Counted from the first letter of the stretch, positions 1-4,766 are shown. The stretch is DNA of 5,312 nt from Gammaproteobacteria bacterium (GCA_013041975.1 JABDQZ010000034.1:1-5312), one strand, 5' to 3'. Notes: a model not told the origin generated them from the letters alone. Numbers and translations: made by a program.

Positions 1-27
1 ATTTAATCCTTGAATAAATCCGCTCAT
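1..27 (-). CDS. 5' start of a leftward gene, possibly an IS1182-like transposase (partial)
   Basis: Only nine codons are inside the window, reading MSGFIQGLN from an ATG at 27-25, and the gene continues past the left edge. The start is well supported: AGGAGG lies five bases upstream of the ATG and a perfect TATAAT lies further upstream at 60-55. From memory of the family, IS1182-type transposases often begin MSGFIxG followed by a polar residue, and the preceding sequence GGCTGTGTGAAAACT on the minus strand looks like an IS terminal repeat. Nine residues cannot prove this, so the transposase identity is an inference. Any other protein with this N-terminus is possible. Confidence 0.45.
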
Positions 28-32
28 ATTCT

Positions 33-38
33 CCTCCT
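33..38 (-). promoter_or_regulatory. Ribosome binding site of the left-edge gene
   Basis: Minus-strand AGGAGG is a full match to the anti-Shine-Dalgarno core and sits five bases before the ATG at 27. It is the strongest reason for accepting the nine-codon fragment as a real gene start. Confidence 0.7.
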
Positions 39-54
39 ATCAGAAGATAAGCAG

Positions 55-60
55 ATTATA
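55..60 (-). promoter_or_regulatory. Putative -10 element (TATAAT) of the left-edge gene
   Basis: A perfect TATAAT on the minus strand lies 27 bases upstream of the start codon. No convincing -35 element is present at 15-19 bp spacing, where the sequence reads CTGTGT or similar. A promoter inside an IS end would normally be weak, which fits. Confidence 0.4.
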
Positions 61-67
61 CAATTTT

Positions 68-87
68 AAGAGTTTTCACACAGCCTG
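68..87. repeat. Possible terminal inverted repeat of the left-edge insertion sequence
   Basis: The minus strand reads GGCTGTGTGAAAACTCTT just upstream of the putative transposase promoter. Sequences of this kind (GTGTGAAAAC) are common at ends of IS1182-like elements as I remember them. The partner end is outside the window, so the exact boundary and the target duplication cannot be determined. Confidence 0.25.
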
Positions 88-92
88 GTAGC

Positions 93-107
93 ATAAGAGC
101 CAGTCAT
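93..107 (+). repeat. Left arm of 15-bp perfect inverted repeat
   Basis: ATAAGAGCCAGTCAT, the exact reverse complement of 269-283. A 15-bp perfect match at this distance is very unlikely by chance. Confidence 0.75.
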
Positions 108-210
108 CAAAATTAGCAACGGTCAGCAATGGGCATAAAGTTGCCCGATGCCCCGTAGGTTATGTGGTGGCTCCTACCAAAATTATCACTCGCCAAACGG
201 ATAAAAATCA

Positions 211-226
211 TGTCCGCTTTGTAGCC
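211..226 (+). repeat. GTCCGCTTT repeat, copy 1
   Basis: TGTCCGCTTTGTAGCC shares GTCCGCTTT and a following AGCC or CAGC with two further intergenic copies. A related decamer, TGACCGCTAT, follows in direct orientation at 230-239, 19 bp downstream. It may belong to a degenerate dispersed intergenic repeat, which is inferred only from the copies in this window. Confidence 0.4.
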
Positions 227-268
227 GACTGACCGCTATCAGGAAAATCCTTAACTCATTAGAAAAAT

Positions 269-283
269 ATGACTGGCTCTTAT
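269..283 (-). repeat. Right arm of 15-bp perfect inverted repeat
   Basis: ATGACTGGCTCTTAT on the plus strand, pairing exactly with 93-107. Beyond the 15 bp the two arms diverge immediately. Confidence 0.75.
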
Positions 284-317
284 TTGCCGTAAGTTGTCAC
301 ACGATACAAAATCTCGA

Positions 318-332
318 CAGTCCGCTTTAGCC
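318..332 (+). repeat. GTCCGCTTT repeat, copy 2
   Basis: CAGTCCGCTTTAGCC, in the same orientation as copy 1 and located just outside the TIR-bounded element, between it and the terminator-like hairpin. Confidence 0.4.
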
Positions 333-336
333 TATT

Positions 337-366
337 AAAAATGTGCGATAACAAGCACAATTTTTT
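337..366. terminator. Bidirectional intrinsic terminator-like hairpin
   Basis: TGTGC (342-346) and GCACA (355-359) form a 5-bp stem with an 8-base loop. On the plus strand it is followed by A then six T. On the minus strand it is followed at once by five T. It lies 9 bases beyond the stop codon of the leftward 157-aa gene, the expected place for its terminator. The stem is short, so efficiency may be low. Confidence 0.5.
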
Positions 367-374
367 ATAGCATT

Positions 375-848
375 TTAGGTAATTCTTAATTGTTCTAGTG
401 ATGCTATTGAATTGCCGCCACTGATATCTGGATTAATACACAACTCTAGCACCGAAACATTAGGAAGATTAACATGATGATTCTCAACCTCGATAGTTGA
501 ACCATTTGGGCTAAAATTCCATTGTTGCCTTACTATTTCGTGTGATTCCCCATTCTCTGAATACCAGTTCAAAACATATTCTTGTGTGCGCTCAATCGAT
601 GATTCAAGGAATTTAAGCATAACTCTCTGAATATTTTGAGGTTCAAAAAAAACGATCCTGATTGTTTGCATGCCCGCCTCACCTGCAACCCAACCAGAAG
701 AGCTATCAAGCATTAACGCTGACTCTATTTGATGATTCTCATTCTCTGAGGTGATTTCAACCTCAGCGAGATTTTCAATATTAAGCCAGTTATTTTTTAT
801 CAATTTTTCTTGTTTTTGATAAGACTCGCTGATGATTTTCTTCTGCAT
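375..848 (-). CDS. Conserved hypothetical protein, possible F5/8 type C (discoidin)-like beta-sandwich
   Basis: A 157-residue protein with no signal peptide or membrane segment, so probably cytoplasmic. The first ~40 residues are polar and rich in Lys, Asn and Glu. The rest alternates short beta-like stretches. Conserved-looking positions include SSGWVAGEAGMQTIRIVF (50-67), a glutamate-rich helix or strand around 82-91, RQQWNFSPNGSTIEVE (107-122) and a C-terminal LELCINPDISGG (134-145). The pattern (perturbed strand, INPD...GG, LRIT ending) is like small galactose-binding-fold domains, but this is inferred from shape rather than a matched signature, and the catalytic or ligand role is unknown. 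AGAGG seven bases before the ATG supports the start. It stands alone: 295 bp separate it from the next leftward gene, and a terminator-like hairpin follows it. Confidence 0.8.
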   Translation of the reverse strand: MQKKIISESYQKQEKLIKNNWLNIENLAEVEITSENENHQIESALMLDSSSGWVAGEAGMQTIRIVFFEPQNIQRVMLKFLESSIERTQEYVLNWYSENGESHEIVRQQWNFSPNGSTIEVENHHVNLPNVSVLELCINPDISGGNSIASLEQLRIT

Positions 849-855
849 TTCTAGA

Positions 856-860
856 CCTCT
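856..860 (-). promoter_or_regulatory. Ribosome binding site of the 157-aa gene
   Basis: Minus-strand AGAGG with a seven-base spacer to the ATG at 848. It fixes this ATG as the start. Confidence 0.5.
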
Positions 861-920
861 GATTTATTAAGATTAAAATCCACTTGCCTCACGCTACGAA
901 TTAATAACTGCCTCACTAAA

Positions 921-926
921 ATTATA
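921..926 (-). promoter_or_regulatory. Possible -10 element of the 157-aa gene
   Basis: A perfect TATAAT on the minus strand, 72 bases upstream of the start codon. The best -35 candidate (TTAGCG at 18-bp spacing) is poor. In AT-rich intergenic DNA a lone TATAAT is weak evidence. Confidence 0.3.
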
Positions 927-1143
927 AACCCCGATGATCCCATTCGCTAAGAAACTGAAATAATAGGTTGCGATGACAGGTTGAGGTCATCCCTTCATCC
1001 AAACTAAGTTTGCAAGCATGCAAATAAGAGCAAATACATATTTACAGTTCTCGATTTCTGAGGACCTGTTAATTTGATGAATATCTAGTTGGACACAAGA
1101 CTATGGTTAATTTTATTCAGTACTGGATCATGCAAAGCTTCGA

Positions 1144-1989
1144 TTAACTTTCTGATACTTGAATTTGCACCATGTATTTAAGAGTACTGGAGACTCCCTT
1201 GCCATTAAAGTTTCCGATTACTGGCATTGTATCGCGTGAGTGAGCTGCTGCGGCAATCGTTACATGAGTATCAGCTATTGCTATACCATGTGTAGGGTCA
1301 AATCCAATCCAGCCTGCACCGGGCAAATAAATTTCCGGCCATGCATGTAAATGTCGCCGTTCACTCTGTATATCACCTTTCTGGTAGCCACTGGCAAACC
1401 GTGCAGCGATACCCACAGAACGGCAACAGTCAATAAATAACACGGCCAGGTCTCTACATGCGCCATGACGAGTCTGAAGCGTATGAGCCGGGCTTTGTGG
1501 CACGCCTGAATCTCTATGGATGTGATTATAGTCGGCGAATAATTTCTGGTTTAGAGCATTGAGAAAATCTAAAGTATTATTATTGACAGAGCGGGCAAGT
1601 TCAGTGGCGAAAGCGGTTACCGTGTCGTCAATCTCAATACGTTCCAGATAGCCTTGTGTAATAATAAAATCCTCGACATGATTTATTGGTAAAACTTCCG
1701 CTTCAGGTTCCAAGATAAAATCAAAAGCATTGTGTCGTAATGTTTCAACCTGCATATTCAGCTGAATATCGAAATGATCTGTTTCATTCTCGAACCATAC
1801 CTGGGTCACTCGATTACCTTCCAGATCCTGATGATCATTGCGACCCAACGGCGCTGGAGCAATATTGAGCTGGAAATTGATGACTCTCAGTGAACCATCT
1901 TCGCGAGGATAAAAACGCAAATCCTGTGGTCCCAGTATAACCGGACGCGAATAACGATAATGGGTGTTATGTTGTATTAAGAACTTCAT
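1144..1989 (-). CDS. Transglutaminase-like cysteine protease-fold protein (N-terminal domain plus core)
   Basis: A 281-residue protein of the bacterial transglutaminase-like family. Residues 1-85 (starting MKFLIQHNTHYRYSRPV) match the bacterial transglutaminase-like N-terminal beta domain, which typically opens with MxYxIxHxTxYxYSxPV. Residues ~150-235 are the papain-fold core, with catalytic Cys178 in HGACRD, His215 in HLHAWPE and Asp231 in GFDPTHG, so the full triad is present and the enzyme should be active. There is no signal peptide, so it is probably cytoplasmic. In this family such proteins are thought to hydrolyse or transfer acyl groups at peptide or isopeptide bonds, and the substrate is unknown. 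Length is normal. The start fits the family, although no Shine-Dalgarno sequence is visible. A ten-codon ORF overlaps the start as ATGA. The gene follows the second transglutaminase-like gene by 42 bp in the same direction, which suggests co-transcription. Confidence 0.92.
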   Translation of the reverse strand: MKFLIQHNTHYRYSRPVILGPQDLRFYPREDGSLRVINFQLNIAPAPLGRNDHQDLEGNRVTQVWFENETDHFDIQLNMQVETLRHNAFDFILEPEAEVLPINHVEDFIITQGYLERIEIDDTVTAFATELARSVNNNTLDFLNALNQKLFADYNHIHRDSGVPQSPAHTLQTRHGACRDLAVLFIDCCRSVGIAARFASGYQKGDIQSERRHLHAWPEIYLPGAGWIGFDPTHGIAIADTHVTIAAAAHSRDTMPVIGNFNGKGVSSTLKYMVQIQVSES

Positions 1990-2018
1990 TGATACAATTG
2001 GTTAACTAAGTTTTCCAT
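1986..2018 (-). CDS. Possible ten-codon leader ORF overlapping the transglutaminase start
   Basis: On the minus strand an ATG at 2018-2016 opens MENLVNQLYQ and ends in TGA at 1988-1986, sharing ATGA with the start of the 1144-1989 gene. Because that gene lacks a visible Shine-Dalgarno sequence, translational coupling through this mini-ORF is conceivable. The mini-ORF itself has no good ribosome binding site, so it may be accidental. Confidence 0.15.
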   Translation of the reverse strand: MENLVNQLYQ

Positions 2019-2031
2019 TAAAATCATCAGT

Positions 2032-2829
2032 CTATCTTTGTATATGCTCGACACTTACGGTCTGATCTGTTGGATATATCTCTGGTCCAAATTGATTAAA
2101 GACAGCCACATCAGCCGCATCGCGACCATAACCGACTGCCACGTATCCATTTTTCAGGTCAACTTGTGTCGGATCAAACGTATACCACCGTCCCCCAACA
2201 AAGACTTCGAACCAGGCATGCAGATCCATTGGTTCCAATTGATATAGGTAACCGACTACCATCCGTGCAGGAATACTGAGACTGCGGGACAATGCAATTC
2301 CGAGATGCGCTAAATCCCGACATACACCAAATTTTCTTATATTGACTTCTGCTGCCGAGACAGGCGTGTCGCTGCTACCAGGGATAAATTTGATGTTTTT
2401 GCGCAACCAGGAATCGATAGCAACTACCTGGTCGTATCCGGGTGCCTGGCCTACAGCGATCTCACTCGCCATTTCATGGAAACGATCTGATTCACAATAA
2501 CGACTTGGCAAAAGATAACTTAGCACTCCATCAGGTAAATTTTGAATCTCGACAAAAGGTGCTCCATAATTTTTATCGATATGATCTGCTGTCATCACTT
2601 CAGCACTCGTATAAACCTTGAAAACGCCTGATGGCGCAGTGAGGCGCTGACAAAGATTGCCATATTCATCTGTAAATTCCTGTACAGGTACACTTGGTTC
2701 CAACCAGTATTCCTCACGTGCAATCCATTGTTGTGCACCACTACGTGGCCGCAGCATTAATACAAATGGTGTGGGAGAAGGAATATCAAAGGATAAATCA
2801 CATACCGTACGTAACCACATGCCATACAT
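2032..2829 (-). CDS. Transglutaminase-like cysteine protease-fold protein, second paralogue
   Basis: A 265-residue protein. An N-terminal beta-rich region (about 1-100, with VCDLSFDIPSPTPFVLMLRP near the start) precedes the transglutaminase core. Catalytic residues are Cys170 in FGVCRDLAH, His204 in MDLHAWFEV and Asp219 in YTFDPTQ, followed by a typical C-terminal GYGRDAADVAVFNQFG (233-248). The complete triad predicts an active hydrolase or transferase in the cytoplasm, substrate unknown. It belongs to a different subfamily from its 281-residue neighbour: outside the catalytic motifs they share little, so this is not a recent duplication. An in-frame ATG at codon 4 (2820) is an alternative start, and no clear Shine-Dalgarno sequence separates the two. 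Only 42 bp separate its TAG stop from the next gene, so the pair is likely one operon with this gene first. Confidence 0.9.
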   Translation of the reverse strand: MYGMWLRTVCDLSFDIPSPTPFVLMLRPRSGAQQWIAREEYWLEPSVPVQEFTDEYGNLCQRLTAPSGVFKVYTSAEVMTADHIDKNYGAPFVEIQNLPDGVLSYLLPSRYCESDRFHEMASEIAVGQAPGYDQVVAIDSWLRKNIKFIPGSSDTPVSAAEVNIRKFGVCRDLAHLGIALSRSLSIPARMVVGYLYQLEPMDLHAWFEVFVGGRWYTFDPTQVDLKNGYVAVGYGRDAADVAVFNQFGPEIYPTDQTVSVEHIQR

Positions 2830-2847
2830 TTACCGGGCAAAGCAATA

Positions 2848-2853
2848 ATTATA
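2848..2853 (-). promoter_or_regulatory. Possible -10 element for the transglutaminase pair
   Basis: A perfect TATAAT on the minus strand 19 bases before the start codon at 2829, which would give a very short leader. No good -35 hexamer lies at 16-18 bp. The short distance could explain the lack of a ribosome binding site, but the assignment is uncertain. Confidence 0.3.
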
Positions 2854-2896
2854 CAGCTTACCCTTTTTCGAGAAGTTACACCTTATAATTACTAAT

Positions 2897-2912
2897 CAGT
2901 CCGCTTTTCAGC
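2897..2912 (+). repeat. GTCCGCTTT repeat, copy 3
   Basis: CAGTCCGCTTTTCAGC, in the same orientation as the copies at 211 and 318 and again in intergenic DNA. Ten bases (AGTCCGCTTT) are identical to copy 2. Confidence 0.4.
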
Positions 2913-2972
2913 AACCTGTGATAACACAAGAATATTAGAACTATTGACTGATTTCCAGTAAACGATTATGAC

Positions 2973-3006
2973 GGCTGTTTTATGATTTATAAACCATAAA
3001 CCAGCC
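2973..3006. repeat. Imperfect hairpin, 12-position stem with 10-base loop
   Basis: GGCTG (2973-2977) pairs with CAGCC (3002-3006), and TTTATG (2979-2984) pairs with CATAAA (2995-3000). One mismatched position (T2978/C3001) lies between them, and the loop is 2985-2994. It lies about 90 bases beyond the leftward oxidoreductase stop and 140 upstream of the transglutaminase start. It has no T-run, so it could be an mRNA 3' stabilising structure, a repeat remnant or an operator. Confidence 0.45.
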
Positions 3007-3092
3007 TAGAAAATCAAGTTATATGCTGATGTCTTCTGTGGCGTCTACAGAAATCCACACTACCCTGAGAAAATCGAATTGACGACAATTGA

Positions 3093-4469
3093 TTACGAAT
3101 TAATCAGCGGCTTGATCATATAAGTCATATCACTCTCACGGGTGGGATAGGGTGCCATCATGATTTGATGATACAGTTTGTCCACGGTAACCCCGTTGAG
3201 CATGGCAAGACGGATGGTGGTTACCAGGCCAGATGCCTGGTCAGAGAGAAAATGAGCGCCTAGTAAATATCCATCGGGTGAAGCCAGAATCTTGTAAGCC
3301 GCATGTTCCATTCCAATTCTGCGGTAGCTTGGCCAGCCAAGATCATAATCTTCACTCTTGATGTATTCGATACCGGCATCGATCAACGCCTGTTCAGTAT
3401 GACCAACCATGCCATATTGAGGGTAGGTAAATAGCATTGCAGGTACCAGTTTATAGTCGATAGCAGGCCAGTCAGCGTTTCCTTTTTCGCCGAGAATGGT
3501 ATTGGCCGCAAGCAGCGACTCATAGTCAGCAACTCTGGCCAGTTGTATGGTAGCTGCACAGTCACCCACCGCAAATATATTTGCTTTGGAGGTGCGCATG
3601 TTCTCATCGACAGCAATGCCGCGACGATTGTAGTTAATACCTGTCTGATCAAGAGCCAAACCCTCAATAACTGGCTGTCTTCCTGCGCCGTTGACCACAA
3701 CATCAGCTTCAATGACAGTTTCATCGGCTAGCTTTACCAGGTAACTAGAGCCTGATTTTTCGATACTCGTGATATTGACATCGGTCAGGATATCGATGTC
3801 CTCCATTTCTGAGGCCAGCATCAATTGTTCGACCATATCAGCATCAAATGGTCCCAAGGGCCGTGAAGCAACTTCAAGAATGGTGATTTGCCCTTGTTCT
3901 GCCTCATTCAAACGGGCAACAAAATGGGCAAACTCAAATGATATGAAACCTCCCCCAACAAAAACAAAACGTGGCGGCAACTCAGTCAGCTCGAGAAAAT
4001 GATCGCTACTGATCATGTACTCAGCGCCTTCAATAGCCAGATTTAAAGGTTTGGCACCTGTTGCGATGATAAAGCTTTCAGCTGAATATTGTTCGCCATT
4101 GCAGTCAATCCTGTTGTCATCGATAAATTTTGCGCTGCCTTCAATGACATCGATACCAGCTTTTTTAAAACCGTTTAATGTGCCTTTGGGGACTCCAGAG
4201 GTAAAACGGTTTTTCTCGTTTAAAAAGGCTTGCCAATCCATGGCTGGAGGACTAATGACGCCTTTGTGCAACAAGTGATGCGCGCGGGCAGCGGTTTCCA
4301 TGCCTTCATAAAACCACTTTTTGGCTTGACAACCGGCAAGCGCGCAGGTCCCACCCGGTGTTTTACTCTGTTCCACCACTGCAACCTGTAAGCCGTGACT
4401 TCTCAATTCGAAAGCAGCTGTTTGACCTGCTGTGCCAGAGCCAATAATGATTACGTCATATTCCCTCAT
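3093..4469 (-). CDS. FAD-dependent pyridine nucleotide-disulfide oxidoreductase (dihydrolipoamide dehydrogenase/glutathione reductase-like)
   Basis: A 458-residue cytoplasmic flavoprotein of normal family length. In order: FAD-binding Rossmann motif GSGTAG (10-15); redox-active disulfide pair Cys42 and Cys47 in GGTCALAGCQAKK, replacing the usual GGTCLNVGCIPSK; ATGAKP (136-141); NAD(P)-binding VGGGFISFE (171-179) with an acidic Glu199 after the second strand, suggesting NADH over NADPH; FAD-binding IFAVGDCA (298-305); and the C-terminal dimerisation domain from about 340. The C-terminal active-site motif is APYPTRESD (439-447). The family's catalytic His of HPTxxE is Tyr441 here and the partner Glu is not in register, so the electron acceptor cannot be inferred to be lipoamide or glutathione. 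AGGGG six bases before the ATG supports the start. A short upstream ORF overlaps this start as ATGA. Confidence 0.92.
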   Translation of the reverse strand: MREYDVIIIGSGTAGQTAAFELRSHGLQVAVVEQSKTPGGTCALAGCQAKKWFYEGMETAARAHHLLHKGVISPPAMDWQAFLNEKNRFTSGVPKGTLNGFKKAGIDVIEGSAKFIDDNRIDCNGEQYSAESFIIATGAKPLNLAIEGAEYMISSDHFLELTELPPRFVFVGGGFISFEFAHFVARLNEAEQGQITILEVASRPLGPFDADMVEQLMLASEMEDIDILTDVNITSIEKSGSSYLVKLADETVIEADVVVNGAGRQPVIEGLALDQTGINYNRRGIAVDENMRTSKANIFAVGDCAATIQLARVADYESLLAANTILGEKGNADWPAIDYKLVPAMLFTYPQYGMVGHTEQALIDAGIEYIKSEDYDLGWPSYRRIGMEHAAYKILASPDGYLLGAHFLSDQASGLVTTIRLAMLNGVTVDKLYHQIMMAPYPTRESDMTYMIKPLINS

Positions 4470-4618
4470 GTTTTTCCCCTTTTAAGCTTGCAGCCGGTTG
4501 TCAATATCGCAGAAAAGCTATGGTTTTTTTCCAGCACAGGATGATCTTTTATATCATATTGCGCGGAATATTCACCGCTATTTCCATCTAGCAGCCAGCT
4601 TTCAGCATCTTTTTCCAC
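4466..4618 (-). CDS. Small hypothetical protein overlapping the oxidoreductase start
   Basis: A leftward frame open from 4660 to a TGA at 4468-4466. From a GTG at 4618 it encodes 50 residues, beginning MEKDAESWLLDGNSGEYSA and ending TTGCKLKRGKT. A TTG at 4627 would add three. The composition (mixed charged, aromatic and hydrophobic residues, no low complexity, Lys-rich tail) looks protein-like. Its stop overlaps the oxidoreductase ATG as ATGA, a typical translational-coupling arrangement. Against it: there is no ATG, only a weak GGCGG in place of a ribosome binding site, and no family that I recognise. It may be a genuine small gene, the remnant of a longer gene with a lost start, or a chance ORF. 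Confidence 0.4.
   Translation of the reverse strand: MEKDAESWLLDGNSGEYSAQYDIKDHPVLEKNHSFSAILTTGCKLKRGKT
4476..4480 (-). promoter_or_regulatory. Ribosome binding site of the oxidoreductase gene
   Basis: Minus-strand AGGGG (within AAAAGGGG) with a six-base spacer to the ATG at 4469. It lies inside the end of the short upstream reading frame. Confidence 0.55.
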
Positions 4619-4682
4619 TACCGCCAATGCGATAGCCGAAAAGCGCTTTGATAATACGCCTTATCTGAAAAATAATAGTTTA

Positions 4683-4696
4683 TTGATCTGGATCAA
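4683..4696 (+). promoter_or_regulatory. FNR/ANR-type binding site
   Basis: TTGATCTGGATCAA matches the FNR consensus TTGATnnnnATCAA at all ten fixed positions. Its centre lies 82-96 bases upstream of the nrdD start region and, with a -10 at 4719-4724, near -41.5, the class II activator position. This predicts induction of nrdD at low oxygen. The palindrome could also affect the leftward genes. Confidence 0.8.
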
Positions 4697-4708
4697 TATA
4701 TTTTAAAA

Positions 4709-4724
4709 ACACTATATCTTGTAT
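4709..4724 (+). promoter_or_regulatory. NrdR-like box 1
   Basis: ACACTATATCTTGTAT agrees with the NrdR consensus acaCwAtATaTwGtgt at 14 of 16 positions. It overlaps the proposed -10 hexamer, as expected for a repressor site. NrdR is the ATP/dATP-sensing repressor of ribonucleotide reductase operons. Confidence 0.7.
4719..4724 (+). promoter_or_regulatory. Proposed -10 element of the nrdD promoter
   Basis: TTGTAT sits 22 bases after the FNR box, exactly where an FNR-activated class II promoter needs its -10, but it matches TATAAT at only three positions. TATCTT (4715) and TATGGT (4722) are alternatives. A poor -10 and -35 suits an activator-dependent promoter. Confidence 0.35.
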
Positions 4725-4740
4725 GGTCTAAATTCTTAAG

Positions 4741-4756
4741 ACACAACATATAGAAT
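4741..4756 (+). promoter_or_regulatory. NrdR-like box 2
   Basis: ACACAACATATAGAAT agrees with the NrdR consensus at 13 of 16 positions. It begins 32 bp after box 1, leaving a 16-bp gap, which is the three-helical-turn spacing typical of tandem NrdR boxes. The pairing makes both boxes much more credible than either alone. Confidence 0.65.
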
Positions 4757-4766
4757 AGAAATAACA

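Larger units (their letters stand above)
93..283. mobile_element. 191-bp TIR-bounded non-coding element (MITE-like or IS remnant)
   Basis: ATAAGAGCCAGTCAT at 93-107 and its exact reverse complement ATGACTGGCTCTTAT at 269-283 form a perfect 15-bp inverted repeat around an interior with no substantial ORF. If the termini are read as AGAGCCAGTCAT, the element is flanked by TA on both sides, as for IS630/Tc1-like insertion. If read as GAGCCAGTCAT, the IS5/IS1031 group is an alternative. The interior holds a second, nested inverted pair (CGGTCAG at 120-126, CTGACCG at 229-235) and a small stem (GGGCA 131-135, TGCCC 142-146), so the transcript could fold extensively. Its left end is only a few bases from the putative IS end. 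Whether it is mobile or repeated cannot be judged from one copy. Confidence 0.5.
849..1143. other. Intergenic region with two small dyads and one FNR-like sequence
   Basis: No ORF is convincing here. Visible structure: GATGAC (972-977) and GTCATC (986-991) form a 6-bp stem with an 8-base loop. TTTGCA (1009-1014) and TGCAAA (1019-1024) form a 6-bp stem with a 4-base loop. TTGATGAATATCTA (1074-1087) matches the FNR consensus at 9 of 10 fixed positions. None of the dyads is followed by a T-run, so no terminator for the upstream transglutaminase gene is evident. The dyads could be operator sites for the 157-aa gene, but nothing shows this directly. Confidence 0.3.
2830..3092. other. Intergenic region between oxidoreductase and transglutaminase genes
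   Basis: No ORF is supported. It contains one long imperfect hairpin (2973-3006), a smaller stem with TTCTGT 3034-3039 and ACAGAA 3047-3052, a 5-bp AATTG/CAATT stem at 3077-3090 next to the oxidoreductase stop codon, and a third copy of the GTCCGCTTT repeat at 2897-2912. None of the stems has a strong T-run after it in the leftward direction. The AATTG stem is followed by CGATTTTC on the minus strand and is the nearest to a terminator. Confidence 0.4.

Noticed and set aside
71..304. Near-direct repeat AGTTTTCACAC (71-81) and AGTTGTCACAC (292-302) flanking the TIR element
   Set aside because: Ten of eleven positions match, but the copies lie at unequal distances from the TIR ends, so they are not a target duplication. 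They are probably chance or a weak IS-end similarity.
1..374. CRISPR array or tRNA in the left gene-poor region
   Set aside because: There are no regularly spaced direct repeats and no cloverleaf or CCA end. The only repeats are one inverted pair and short dispersed words.
3383..3724. 113-codon leftward ORF inside the oxidoreductase gene
   Set aside because: It is out of frame with a gene carrying all family motifs and has no start signal, so it is a shadow.
4499..4504. Perfect minus-strand TTGACA as a -35 element for the oxidoreductase gene
   Set aside because: The matching -10 would fall on the ribosome binding site (AAGGGG), which is neither TATAAT-like nor compatible with a leader. It also lies within the probable small ORF.
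4541..4557. ATGAT-N7-ATCAT dyad as a second FNR-type site
   Set aside because: The spacer is seven bases instead of four and the outer bases do not match TTGAT/ATCAA. It lies in the small ORF.
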